A stretch of 64,000 nt of DNA from positions 2,525,501 to 2,589,500 of the forward strand of contig NZ_AP022853.1 of NCBI RefSeq assembly GCF_011764585.1. The letters are read 5' to 3'. Source of the stretch: Sulfurimicrobium lacus. Its GTDB lineage: Bacteria > Pseudomonadota > Gammaproteobacteria > Burkholderiales > Sulfuricellaceae. Made by a program: the position numbers and the translations under genes. Below the pieces are notes generated by a model. It made no database searches and was not told where the DNA came from. It saw only the letters and a list, made by a program, of their open reading frames with translations. Positions 34,151 through 42,932 of the stretch are shown here, piece by piece. Each line of letters starts with the position of its first letter. Within the stretch, counting starts at the first letter, position 1.

Positions 34151-36829
34151 ATGGGCCAACACTACCTCAATCCCCTTTTCGCGCCAAAGTCAGTAGCAGT
34201 GTTCGGCGCCAGCGACCGCATCGACTCGATCGGCCAGATCGTCTTTCAAAACATGCTGGAAAGCGGCTACCAGGGCGGTCTTTATCCCATCAACCCGAAG
34301 AGTGCGGAAGTCCAGGGCAAGAAAGCCTTTGCCTCGATCGCGGAAATCGGCGAGCCGGTCGAACTGGTGGTCATCGCCACCCCGCCGCAGACGGTACCCG
34401 ACATCATCGAGGATTGCGGCAAGCATGGCGTCAAGGCCGCGGTCATCATCACCGCCGGCTTCGGCGAGACCGGCCCCAAAGGCCAGGCGCTGGAGCACGC
34501 GGTGCTGGAAAACGCCAACCGCTACGGCATCCGCCTGATCGGCCCCAATTGTCTCGGCGTGATGCGCCCCTCCATCGGCCTCAACGCCACTTTCAACAAG
34601 GGCGGCGCGAACAGCGGCAACCTGGCGTTCGTGTCGCAATCCGGCGCGCTCTGTACCGCCATTCTGGACTGGGCGCAAAGCAATGACGTCGGTTTCTCCA
34701 GCGTGGTGTCGATGGGCTCATCCGCCGACGTGGACTTCGGGGAAATCCTCGACTACCTGGTATCGGACAACAAGACCCAGAACATCCTGCTGTACATCGA
34801 AGGCATCCGCAACGCCCGCAGCTTCATGAGCTCGATCCGCGCCGCAGCGCGCATCAAGCCGGTGATCCTGGTCAAGGTGGGACGCCACGCCGCCGGCTCC
34901 AAGGCAGCCATGTCGCACACCGCCTCGCTGGTGGGCTCGGATGACGTGTTCGACGCAGCCGTGCGCCGCGCCGGCGTGGTGCGGGTGCAGACTATTACCC
35001 AGCTGTTCGCCGCGGCCAAGGCGCTTTCGTCCGGCTTTCGCCCGGTCGGCAACCGTCTCGCCATCGTCACCAACGGCGGCGGCCCGGGCGTGATGGCCAC
35101 CGACCGCGCCGTGGATCTGGGACTGACGATTGCCACCCTCTCGGACAGCACCATCGAACAGCTCAACCAGGTGTTGCCGCCCAATTGGCCGCACAGTAAC
35201 CCGGTGGACATCATCGGCGACGCGCAGGCCGACCGTTACCATCACGCGGTCAAGGCCTGCCTGGAAGACCCGAACGTGGACGGCGTGCTCGCCATTCTCA
35301 CGCCGCAGGCCATGACCAAACCGCTGGAAGCCGCCAACGCGGTGATCGAACTCACCAATCAGTACAGCAAACCCCTGCTGGCCTGCTGGATGGGCGAGTC
35401 GCAGGTGGCCGAAGCGCGCGTCGCCTTCGCCAAGGCCAAGAAGCCCAGTTTCCGCACGCCGGAGCCGGCAGTGGAAGTGTTCTCCTACCTCTCGGACTAC
35501 TACCGCAACCAGAAGCTGCTGATGCAGATGCCGGGTCCGCTCTCGCACCAGCTCGAACCCGACGTGGAAGGCGCGCGCATGGTGATCGAAGGCGCCCTGC
35601 TGGAGCGCCGCAAGGTCCTCAACGAGATGGAATCCAAGGCGCTGCTGTCGGCCTTCCACATCCCGGTGGCCAAAACCATGGTGGCCCGCACGCCCAACGA
35701 GGCGCTGCTGATTGCCGAACAGCTGGGCTTCCCGGTGGCGATGAAAGTCAATTCGCCCGACATCACCCACAAGACCGATGCCGGCGGCGTGCTGCTCAAT
35801 CTCGGCAACGCCCAGGCGGTGCGTGCCGCTTACCACGAGATCATGGAAAACGTGCAGCGCAATCGCCCCAACGCGCACATGGACGGTATTTCGATCGAGC
35901 CCATGATCGTCAAGCCCAATGGCCGCGAGCTAATGGTCGGCGTGACCAGCGACCCGGTGTTCGGCCCGGTGATCACTTTTGGCGCCGGCGGCACCACGGT
36001 GGAAATCATGGGCGACCGCTCCGTCACCCTCCCCCCCCTCAACCATTTCCTGGTCAAGGATCTCATCCACGGCACCCACGTATCCAAGATGCTGGGCGCC
36101 TTCCGCCACATGCCCCCGGCCGACATGGCGGCGCTCGAAAGCGTGCTGCTGCGGGTATCTGAAATGGTATGCGAGCTGCCGCTGCTGATGGAAATGGACA
36201 TCAACCCGCTGATCGTCGACGAACACGGCGTGCTGGCCGCCGACGCACGCGTGGTGGTGGAATACCGCCAGCCCAACCCGGACCGCTACGCCCACATGGC
36301 GATTTATCCCTACCCGACGCACCTGGTCAGCAAATGGCAACTGGCGGACGGCACCGACATCACCATCCGCCCGATCCGTCCGGAAGACGCCGAACTCGAG
36401 CAGGAATTCGTGCATGACCTGTCCGAGGAATCGCGCTATTTCCGCTTCATGCGCAGCGTGCAGGAACTCACCCCGGACATGCTGGCGCGCTTCACGCAGA
36501 TCGACTACAGCCGCGAGATGGCGCTGATCGCCGTGACCAATGTGCACGGCAAGGAAGTGGAACTGGGCGTCACGCGCTTCTCCATCAACCCGGACGGAGA
36601 AAGCTGCGAGTTCGCCCTGGTGGTCGCCGACAGCATGCGCGGCAAGGGGCTCGGCCAGAAACTGATGACCGCCCTGATGGATGCCGCCCGCTCCAAGGGG
36701 CTGAAAGTCATGGAGGGCGAAGTGCTCGGCAACAACCGCAGCATGCTCAAACTGATGACGCGCCTGGGATTCAGCATGGAAGTCAGCCCGGAAGACGAAA
36801 GCATCAAGAATGTCCGCAAGGAGCTGTAA
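34151..36829 (+). CDS. ADP-forming acyl-CoA synthetase fused to GNAT acetyltransferase (Pat/PatZ-like)
   Basis: 892 aa from ATG 34151 (TTG 34136 is an in-frame alternative). Order: CoA-binding (FAPKSVAVFGASDRIDSIG), ligase-CoA parts (VSQSGALCTAILDWA), ATP-grasp (about 490-700, with AMKVNSPDITHKTDAGGV), and a C-terminal GNAT (about 735-890, with LVVADSMRGKGLGQKLM). This is the architecture of Salmonella Pat and E. coli PatZ, which acetylate lysines on acetyl-CoA synthetase and other enzymes. Unlike PatZ, the histidine used by ADP-forming synthetases is kept (H256, in AAMSHTASLVG), so both synthetase and acetyltransferase activity are possible. Divergent from the HDAC-like gene. Confidence 0.9.
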   Translation: MGQHYLNPLFAPKSVAVFGASDRIDSIGQIVFQNMLESGYQGGLYPINPKSAEVQGKKAFASIAEIGEPVELVVIATPPQTVPDIIEDCGKHGVKAAVIITAGFGETGPKGQALEHAVLENANRYGIRLIGPNCLGVMRPSIGLNATFNKGGANSGNLAFVSQSGALCTAILDWAQSNDVGFSSVVSMGSSADVDFGEILDYLVSDNKTQNILLYIEGIRNARSFMSSIRAAARIKPVILVKVGRHAAGSKAAMSHTASLVGSDDVFDAAVRRAGVVRVQTITQLFAAAKALSSGFRPVGNRLAIVTNGGGPGVMATDRAVDLGLTIATLSDSTIEQLNQVLPPNWPHSNPVDIIGDAQADRYHHAVKACLEDPNVDGVLAILTPQAMTKPLEAANAVIELTNQYSKPLLACWMGESQVAEARVAFAKAKKPSFRTPEPAVEVFSYLSDYYRNQKLLMQMPGPLSHQLEPDVEGARMVIEGALLERRKVLNEMESKALLSAFHIPVAKTMVARTPNEALLIAEQLGFPVAMKVNSPDITHKTDAGGVLLNLGNAQAVRAAYHEIMENVQRNRPNAHMDGISIEPMIVKPNGRELMVGVTSDPVFGPVITFGAGGTTVEIMGDRSVTLPPLNHFLVKDLIHGTHVSKMLGAFRHMPPADMAALESVLLRVSEMVCELPLLMEMDINPLIVDEHGVLAADARVVVEYRQPNPDRYAHMAIYPYPTHLVSKWQLADGTDITIRPIRPEDAELEQEFVHDLSEESRYFRFMRSVQELTPDMLARFTQIDYSREMALIAVTNVHGKEVELGVTRFSINPDGESCEFALVVADSMRGKGLGQKLMTALMDAARSKGLKVMEGEVLGNNRSMLKLMTRLGFSMEVSPEDESIKNVRKEL

Positions 36830-36859
36830 TGCAAGTTGTAGCTTTATGGAATTTAACGC

Positions 36860-37738
36860 ATGAGTAGCAAAACCACCTCAACTACTCTTGAGTTGTCACA
36901 GCAGGACATGGACAAGGTTTTCAGCACCATAGATATTCCGGCATGTCCTTCGATGGTGACGGAAGTGCTGGCGGAAGCGCAGAAGGACGACCCCGACATG
37001 AACCGCCTGGCCAAGGTGATTTCCAGCGATGTCGGCATGGCCGCAATCGCCATCAAACTGGCCAATTCTCCCCTGTTCCGTACCGGCGTACCGGCCAGCA
37101 ACGTGTCCAAGGCGCTGGCGCGTCTCGGCACGCGCAATATCGTCAGCCTGGTGATGGCCATCGCCTTGCGCAACAGCATGTCCGGATTGCCGGCCCCGCT
37201 GGTGGAGAAATTCTGGAGCCGCGCCTCGGCCGTTGCCACGGCCGCCGGCATGATCGGGCGGCGACAGCATGGCATGGCACCGGATGCCGCCTACACATTC
37301 GCGCTGTTCCACGATGCGGCGATCCCCTTGATGATGCGACGCTTCCCCAATTATGCCGAGGTTGTGGACGCGTCGCGGCAACGCGGCCTGCTGCTCATCG
37401 ATGCCGAAGCAGAATTCTTCCCCTGCACCCATCCCATCATCGGCTCACTGCTGGTCCGCAACTGGGGACTGCCCTCGGTGCTGGGCATGGCCATTCGCTT
37501 CCACCATGAAGAAGATCTCTACGACCTGCCGGAGGAAACGCTCCCCGCCGCCGCCCTTTCCCTGATCGCCGTGACCCATATCGCCGAGCACCTGGCCAAC
37601 GAGATGCTCGGCGAAGAGGATCTGGAAGTCGGCAGCGTTCATTACGAGCGGGCACTGGCGCATTTCGGCATCGGCGAACTGGAGCTGGCCGATATTCGCG
37701 AAGACCTTGAAATCGCCCTGAACGACGCAAAAAACTGA
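36860..37738 (+). CDS. HDOD-domain protein
   Basis: A 292-aa protein made almost wholly of an HDOD domain (about 20-220), with [55 protein letters not shown] and [16 protein letters not shown] proteins are non-enzymatic HD-fold modules in signalling, often linked to c-di-GMP or two-component pathways. It is 30 bp after the Pat-like gene and 16 bp before mtnA, so probably on their transcript. No partner domain is present, and function is unknown. Confidence 0.85.
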   Translation: MSSKTTSTTLELSQQDMDKVFSTIDIPACPSMVTEVLAEAQKDDPDMNRLAKVISSDVGMAAIAIKLANSPLFRTGVPASNVSKALARLGTRNIVSLVMAIALRNSMSGLPAPLVEKFWSRASAVATAAGMIGRRQHGMAPDAAYTFALFHDAAIPLMMRRFPNYAEVVDASRQRGLLLIDAEAEFFPCTHPIIGSLLVRNWGLPSVLGMAIRFHHEEDLYDLPEETLPAAALSLIAVTHIAEHLANEMLGEEDLEVGSVHYERALAHFGIGELELADIREDLEIALNDAKN

Positions 37739-37754
37739 AACGGCCCGTACGCAC

Positions 37755-38843
37755 ATGAACATCGAAGGCACCCCCTACCGCACCATCTGGCCCGCCGAAG
37801 ACGGCGTGGCAGTCGAGATCATCGACCAGACCCGCCTGCCGCACGAATTCGTCACGGTACGACTGGAAAACCTGCACGACACGGCGCTCGCCATCCGCAA
37901 CATGCTGGTGCGCGGCGCCCCGCTGATCGGCGCGACTGCGGCCTACGGCGTGGCGCTGGCGATGAGCGGCGATGCTTCGGACCAAGGGCTGGAACATGCC
38001 TGCGACACCCTCGCTGCGACCCGCCCCACCGCCATCAACCTGCGCTGGGCGCTCGCGCGCATGAAAAACCTGCTGTTGCCGGCGCCGGCGAGTCAGCGCG
38101 CCGCCCGAGCCTGGAAAGAAGCCGCCGCGATCTGCGACGAGGACGTGAACATCAATCGCGCCATCGGCGAGCACGGCCTCAAGCTCATCCAGCGCGTGCT
38201 GGAAGCCAAGGGCGGGCCGGTCAACATCCTCACCCACTGCAACGCCGGCTGGCTCGCCACGGTGGACTGGGGAACGGCCCTGGCACCGATCTACGCCGCC
38301 AGCAACGCCGGCATTCCGCTCCACGTGTGGGTGGATGAAACCCGGCCGCGCAACCAGGGCGCCAGCCTTACCGCCTGGGAGCTAAAGCAGCACGGCGTGC
38401 CGCACACCGTGATCGCGGACAACACCGGCGGACACCTGATGCAGCACGGCATGGTGGACATGGTGATCGTCGGCACCGACCGCACCACCGCCTGCGGCGA
38501 CGTGTGCAACAAGATCGGCACCTACCTCAAGGCGCTCGCCGCCTTCGACAACCAGGTCCCGTTTTACGTCGCCCTGCCCGGCCCCACCATCGACTGGACG
38601 CTGGAAGACGGCGTGCGCGACATTCCCATCGAACAGCGCGACGCGGAGGAAGTCACCCGCATTCGCGGCAGAACGGCGGAGGGTGAAATCGTCAGCGTCA
38701 TCCTCACTCCGCCCGGCAGCCCGGCCGCCAATTATGCCTTCGACGTCACCCCGGCACGCCTGGTCACCGGCCTGATCACAGAGCGCGGCGTCTGCACGGC
38801 TTCACGCGAGGGCCTGCTGGCTTTGTACCCGGAGAGACAATGA
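37755..38843 (+). CDS. mtnA: S-methyl-5-thioribose-1-phosphate isomerase
   Basis: A 362-aa aldose-ketose isomerase converting methylthioribose 1-phosphate to methylthioribulose 1-phosphate. Motifs: [36 protein letters not shown] with the catalytic cysteine, [19 protein letters not shown], and [20 protein letters not shown] with the catalytic aspartate. Its stop overlaps the aldolase start by 4 bp (ATGA). Its likely substrate supplier, the MTI phosphorylase, is 7 kb away on the other strand. MtnB, MtnC and MtnD of the classical pathway are absent from the window. Confidence 0.95.
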   Translation: MNIEGTPYRTIWPAEDGVAVEIIDQTRLPHEFVTVRLENLHDTALAIRNMLVRGAPLIGATAAYGVALAMSGDASDQGLEHACDTLAATRPTAINLRWALARMKNLLLPAPASQRAARAWKEAAAICDEDVNINRAIGEHGLKLIQRVLEAKGGPVNILTHCNAGWLATVDWGTALAPIYAASNAGIPLHVWVDETRPRNQGASLTAWELKQHGVPHTVIADNTGGHLMQHGMVDMVIVGTDRTTACGDVCNKIGTYLKALAAFDNQVPFYVALPGPTIDWTLEDGVRDIPIEQRDAEEVTRIRGRTAEGEIVSVILTPPGSPAANYAFDVTPARLVTGLITERGVCTASREGLLALYPERQ

Positions 38844-39493
38844 TGAGCAACGAAGCCGAGCTGCGCCGCGCGCTGATCGAAACGGCCATTGCGGCACAGC
38901 GCGAAGGCCTGAACCGGGGCACTTCGGGCAATCTCAGCGTGCGCTGCGGCGCCGGCTTCCTGATCACGCCCTCGGGCATGCCCGCCTCCGAGCAAACGCC
39001 GGAAGACATCGTTTTCATGGATATGGACGGCAATGCCAGCGGGCGCTGCAAGCCTTCCAGCGAATGGCGCTTCCATCGCGATCTCCTGCTTGCCCGCCCG
39101 GAGTTGAACGCCGTACTCCACGCCCATTCCACCTTCGCCACCACCCTCGCCTGCCTGGGCCGCGACATCCCGCCCTTTCACTACATGATCGCAGCTGCCG
39201 GCGGCAAGAGCATCCGCTGCGCGCCCTATGCCACCTTCGGCAGCCAGGAACTCTCGCACCACGCGCTGCAGGCCATGACGCAGCGCAAAGCCTGTCTGCT
39301 CGCCAACCACGGCATGCTGGCGGCGGAAACCAGCCTTAAACGCGTTCTGGCCCTTGCGGTCGAGGTGGAAACCCTGTGCGAACAATACTGCCGCGCATTG
39401 CAAATCGGGGATCCGGTCATATTGCCGGACGCCGAGATGGAGCGCGTGCTGGAGAAGTTCAAACACTACGGCCAGCACGCCAGCAACACCTAA
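38840..39493 (+). CDS. Class II aldolase, FucA/Ald2-like (methylthioribulose-1-P aldolase)
   Basis: A 217-aa zinc aldolase. It follows L-fuculose-phosphate aldolase closely: [68 protein letters not shown] and [11 protein letters not shown] give the phosphate site, the catalytic glutamate and the zinc histidines. MtnB dehydratases belong to the same fold but read differently in these segments. Coupled to mtnA by an ATGA overlap, it best fits Ald2 of the DHAP shunt: methylthioribulose-1-P gives DHAP + methylthioacetaldehyde (and 5-deoxyribulose-1-P gives DHAP + acetaldehyde). An automatic label of mtnB is possible but I consider it wrong. Confidence 0.82.
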   Translation: MMSNEAELRRALIETAIAAQREGLNRGTSGNLSVRCGAGFLITPSGMPASEQTPEDIVFMDMDGNASGRCKPSSEWRFHRDLLLARPELNAVLHAHSTFATTLACLGRDIPPFHYMIAAAGGKSIRCAPYATFGSQELSHHALQAMTQRKACLLANHGMLAAETSLKRVLALAVEVETLCEQYCRALQIGDPVILPDAEMERVLEKFKHYGQHASNT

Positions 39494-39531
39494 TCAACCG
39501 AACATCCTCGATGTCTCCGCAATAAATTAAT

Positions 39532-39550
39532 CCAATTGTTATTCAATTGG
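39532..39550. promoter_or_regulatory. Inverted repeat CCAATTG-TTATT-CAATTGG
   Basis: A perfect 7-bp dyad with a 5-base loop in the gap between the aldolase and VOC genes, 94 bp before the VOC GTG start. No T-run follows, so an operator is more likely than a terminator. The regulator is unknown. Confidence 0.4.
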
Positions 39551-39644
39551 GGTGAATCCGGTATTGCCGCCGTCCACGCTCCTGATCTAACCTCTTTATC
39601 CAAGGCATTCACAATTGGCCCCCCACGATAAAGAGGAGGAAACA

Positions 39645-40049
39645 GTGGACGAGCAATTCAAACAGCACGGTGCATTCAGCTGGAACGAACTGATGACCAC
39701 CGACGTAGCAGCGGCGAAAGCCTTCTATTCCGGTCTGTTCGGCTGGGAAACGGAAGACATGAGCATGCCGGGCATGTCATACACCGTGGTCAAGGCGGGC
39801 GACAAGGGCGTGGGCGGCATCATGACGATGCCGGAAGATGCCAAGAATATGCCGCCGATGTGGGGAGCCTATGTCACCGTCAAGGATGTCGACGAGACCG
39901 CTCGCAAGGCAGAGCAACTCGGCGCGAGAATCCTGGTGGCGCCCAGCGATATCCCTGAGGTCGGACGTTTCTGCGTGATCCAGGACCCGCAAGGCGCCGT
40001 CATCAGCGCCATTACCTATAGTGAAAAATTCACTTCCAGTCCCGGCTAG
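39645..40049 (+). CDS. VOC (glyoxalase/bleomycin resistance) family protein
   Basis: 134 aa from GTG 39645, chosen because GAGGAGGA (39633-39640) lies 4 nt upstream; the TTG at 39615 is too early. One VOC unit with two beta-alpha-beta-beta-beta repeats: FSWNELMTTDVAAAKAFYSG at the start and GRFCVIQDPQGAVISAITY at the end. Homologues are often two-unit proteins of about 260 aa; this is a single unit. Substrate unknown. It is downstream of the aldolase gene, whose product methylthioacetaldehyde is reactive, but a link is only a guess. Confidence 0.85.
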   Translation: MDEQFKQHGAFSWNELMTTDVAAAKAFYSGLFGWETEDMSMPGMSYTVVKAGDKGVGGIMTMPEDAKNMPPMWGAYVTVKDVDETARKAEQLGARILVAPSDIPEVGRFCVIQDPQGAVISAITYSEKFTSSPG

Positions 40050-40085
40050 CAACCGTTTAAAGGCCAAGGGCTAAAATTGGAAAAC

Positions 40086-40574
40086 TCAACTGCGCAAGGC
40101 ATGCTCCCGTTCCAACTGCTGCAACAGGCCACGCGCGGCGTCCTCGACCATATCCAGCACGTGTTCGAAGCCCTGCGCACCGCCATAATAAGGGTCCGGC
40201 ACCTCGCGCTCGTCGAATTGGGCGCTGAATTCCAGGAAAAGGGAAACTTTGCGAACATGCTCGGACGGACAGATACGCTTCAGATTGGCAAGGTTGTCGC
40301 GATCCATGGCCAGAATGTAGTCGAACTCATGGAAATCCCGCTCGCTCACCTGGCGGCCGCGCAGAGGGGAAAGGTCGTAACCGCGCTTTTCCGCAGCAGC
40401 GCTGGCGCGGGCGTCCGGCGCCGAGCCGATGTGGTAAGCGTGGGTTCCGGCGGAGTCGATGAGAATCCTGTGTTCCAGTCCGGCGTTTTGTACCAGGCGG
40501 CGGAACACGCCCTCCGCTGTGGGAGAACGGCAGATATTGCCCATGCAGACAAATAATATGTTTATTTTTTCCAT
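40086..40574 (-). CDS. Low-molecular-weight protein-tyrosine phosphatase
   Basis: A 162-aa phosphatase with the CX5R loop FVCMGNICRSPTAEG (C10, R16) at the N-terminus and the general-acid aspartate in VPDPYYGG. Length is typical. Roles in homologues include arsenate reduction and control of capsule kinases; no such partner is nearby. It converges with the VOC gene (36 bp gap) and is divergent from the sensor kinase at 40735 across an AT-rich 160 bp. Confidence 0.93.
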   Translation of the reverse strand: MEKINILFVCMGNICRSPTAEGVFRRLVQNAGLEHRILIDSAGTHAYHIGSAPDARASAAAEKRGYDLSPLRGRQVSERDFHEFDYILAMDRDNLANLKRICPSEHVRKVSLFLEFSAQFDEREVPDPYYGGAQGFEHVLDMVEDAARGLLQQLEREHALRS

Positions 40575-40734
40575 GTTACTCAGTTAGTTGTTTTATACAA
40601 TTAAAGTTAAATGTAATTCCAATCCGCGCTTCGGCCATTCAAATGCGTTTGCCTGAAGACATTTTAGCCGAGACGGATTGTTCCATGAAAAGAACTGTTG
40701 CCAAGTTTTATCCACTTAAAACGGCGGACGAGAA

Positions 40735-42105
40735 ATGTTCAAATTGCTGCGTTTCTACGCGATAGCAAGTTTTATCAGCATCTTCATAACGGCCGCACTG
40801 CTTACGTTGTTCTATCGCCAGGTGACCATCCAGTGGGTCACCAAGGTCGCGGAACGCGGCAACCTTGCATTGGCGCATACCACGCTGAATGCCGTCAGGC
40901 CGCAACTCGTCGATTACCTCAAAGCGAGGCCCAAATCGACTGAGCTAGGAAGCGGCACGCCGGAATTTCCACCTGAACTCGCAGCGGCGATTAAGCGTCT
41001 GACGGTCGACACCGCAGTAGTCACCTTCAAAATATTCGACCGCAACGGCGTGATCGCCTACTCGACCAAGGCCGAACAGATCGGCACGGACAGGGAAGAC
41101 AATGCCGGATTCACGTCCGCTCTCAGGGGCGAAGTTGTCAGTGATCTGGTTTACCGTGACGCCTTCAATTTTTTCGACAAGGTCACCGAATCCGACAACT
41201 TGCTGCAAACTTATATCCCGATACGCATCAAGTCAGGACAGCCGATTCTGGGCGTGTTCGAGATCTATACCGATGTCAACGAACTGGTGCGAGAGAACGC
41301 ACGGATGTTGGTGATCTTCCTGGTGGGCGCAGAGAGCATGCTCGCAATACTCTATGCCGTACTGGTTCTCGTCGTACGACGGGCAAGAAACGTCATCGAA
41401 GCCCAGCAGCAAACCATCCAGGAAAGAACCAGCGCACTTGAAACGCTAACGCGCCGCCTGATGAAAAGCGAGGAAGTGAAAAAAAAGAAAATCGCCACCG
41501 ACCTGCACGAAGGCCTGGCGCAGACGCTGAGCGCGATCAAGGCCAACGTCGAAAGCAGCCGCCTGCGCATCGAGACGGACGACGAACACACAAAGTCGCT
41601 GGATTCCATCGTCCCGGTCATTCAGAGCGCCATTCAGGAAGTCCGGAGCATTGCGACCGAGTTACGCCCATCCAGTCTGGACGATCTCGGACTGATCTCG
41701 ACGCTCAACTGGTATTGCCGGGAATTTTCGCGCCTGCACCCGGGAATGCAGGTCGAACGGGAAATCGAGCTAAGGGAGGAGGAAATACCTCATTCGCTGA
41801 AAATCGTCATTTTCCGCATCATCGAGAAGACATTCGAAAATGTCGCGCAACACTCTCCAACGGACCGGATCGCGATCGTGCTGGGCATGGAAGACGGAGC
41901 AGTCTCATTGATTATTTACGACACCCCCACAGCGCAGTCCGAACGCCCGGAACTCCTCACCGATCCACACCTGCGTTTTGCCGAAATGCGCGAGCGCACC
42001 ACTTTATCGTATGGAGAATTTTCGGTCATTCGCAACCGGCATGGAGGAGTAACACTACACGCCGTGTGGCCAGTGGAAATCCGGAAAACAGCCGAGCAGG
42101 TCTAA
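40735..42105 (+). CDS. HisKA_3 sensor histidine kinase with altered ATP-binding motifs
   Basis: A 456-aa membrane kinase. TM1 (ASFISIFITAALLTLFY) and TM2 (FLVGAESMLAILYAVLVLVV) flank a Cache-like periplasmic domain. The phospho-histidine is in KIATDLHEGLAQTLSAIKA. In the ATPase the N-box survives as EKTFENVAQHS and a MRERTTL segment remains, but the DxGxG box is replaced by YDTPTAQSE, so ATP binding may be weak or changed. It converges with a NarL-type regulator (35 bp gap) which it may control. Confidence 0.85.
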   Translation: MFKLLRFYAIASFISIFITAALLTLFYRQVTIQWVTKVAERGNLALAHTTLNAVRPQLVDYLKARPKSTELGSGTPEFPPELAAAIKRLTVDTAVVTFKIFDRNGVIAYSTKAEQIGTDREDNAGFTSALRGEVVSDLVYRDAFNFFDKVTESDNLLQTYIPIRIKSGQPILGVFEIYTDVNELVRENARMLVIFLVGAESMLAILYAVLVLVVRRARNVIEAQQQTIQERTSALETLTRRLMKSEEVKKKKIATDLHEGLAQTLSAIKANVESSRLRIETDDEHTKSLDSIVPVIQSAIQEVRSIATELRPSSLDDLGLISTLNWYCREFSRLHPGMQVEREIELREEEIPHSLKIVIFRIIEKTFENVAQHSPTDRIAIVLGMEDGAVSLIIYDTPTAQSERPELLTDPHLRFAEMRERTTLSYGEFSVIRNRHGGVTLHAVWPVEIRKTAEQV

Positions 42106-42140
42106 CAGGCAAACATCGCTGAAACAAATACTGGCGTAAA

Positions 42141-42797
42141 CTAAGTAGCCAGCAGCCCCTTCTCGATGGCGTAAGCGGTCAGCATGGACGCATTGTGCAG
42201 GTCGAGTTTCTTCATCAGGTTGGAACGGTGCTTTTCCACCGTCTTGACGCTCAGGCAGTAATAGTCCGCGATGTACTTGTTGGGGTGCCCTTCGGCCACC
42301 AGCTTCAGCACTTCCCGTTCCCGGTGCGTCAGCGTGTCCCACTGGCTCGATCCAGTCGTGGACTGCCCCGTACCCAGGTAGCCGTTGATCACTTTCGCCG
42401 ATATGTCGGGACTCAGGTAGGTCTTGCCGTTCAGCACGCTGCGGATCGCCACGCGCAATTCGTCGTGCGTCGCGTCCTTGAGAATATAGCCGTCAGCCCC
42501 CGCACGCAGGCTTTCGTGGATGTATTCGTCGGTCTTGTGGATGGTCAGCACCAGCACCTTGGTTTCCGGGTAGCGCCGCTTGATGTCGCGTATCGCTTCG
42601 ATCCCGTTCATCCCCGGCATGGTCAGGTCCATCAGCACTAGGTGCGGCGCCAGCGCCCCGACAGCCTGGATCGCATCGCGCCCGTTGTCCGCCTCGCCGG
42701 CAATCTCGATGTCCGCGTCCTGCGTCAGCAACGCGCGCAGGCCGGCCCGCAACAGCGTATGGTCTTCTACAATCAGCAGGCGATATTTTTTATTCAT
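42141..42797 (-). CDS. NarL/FixJ-family response regulator
   Basis: 218 aa from ATG 42797, which has a strong GGAGGA ribosome site; the longer reading frame to 42845 lacks one. The receiver has VEDHTLLRAG, phospho-acceptor in LVLMDLTMPGMNG and lysine in YILKDAT. The LuxR-type HTH has LTHREREVLKLVAEGHPNKY and SVKTVEKHRSNLMKKL. It lies 135 bp downstream of the large PAS kinase in the same direction and converges with another kinase, so either could be its input. Confidence 0.92.
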   Translation of the reverse strand: MNKKYRLLIVEDHTLLRAGLRALLTQDADIEIAGEADNGRDAIQAVGALAPHLVLMDLTMPGMNGIEAIRDIKRRYPETKVLVLTIHKTDEYIHESLRAGADGYILKDATHDELRVAIRSVLNGKTYLSPDISAKVINGYLGTGQSTTGSSQWDTLTHREREVLKLVAEGHPNKYIADYYCLSVKTVEKHRSNLMKKLDLHNASMLTAYAIEKGLLAT

Positions 42798-42932
42798 GTA
42801 TCCTCCGTCCTTGGAGCACTGCGTCAATTCCGACATTATCACCATGACCCGTAGTCATATCTGGGCCGATCACTGTATTAACTTATACGGCATTCACTGT
42901 ATTTTGCGGTAAGGGGCAAGGTCTTCGTCCAT

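Noticed and set aside
37690-37760. SAM riboswitch before mtnA
   Set aside because: Only 16 bp separate the HDOD gene from mtnA; no room or motif.
38840-39493. mtnB (methylthioribulose-1-phosphate dehydratase)
   Set aside because: Motifs follow FucA-type aldolases ([24 protein letters not shown]) rather than MtnB.
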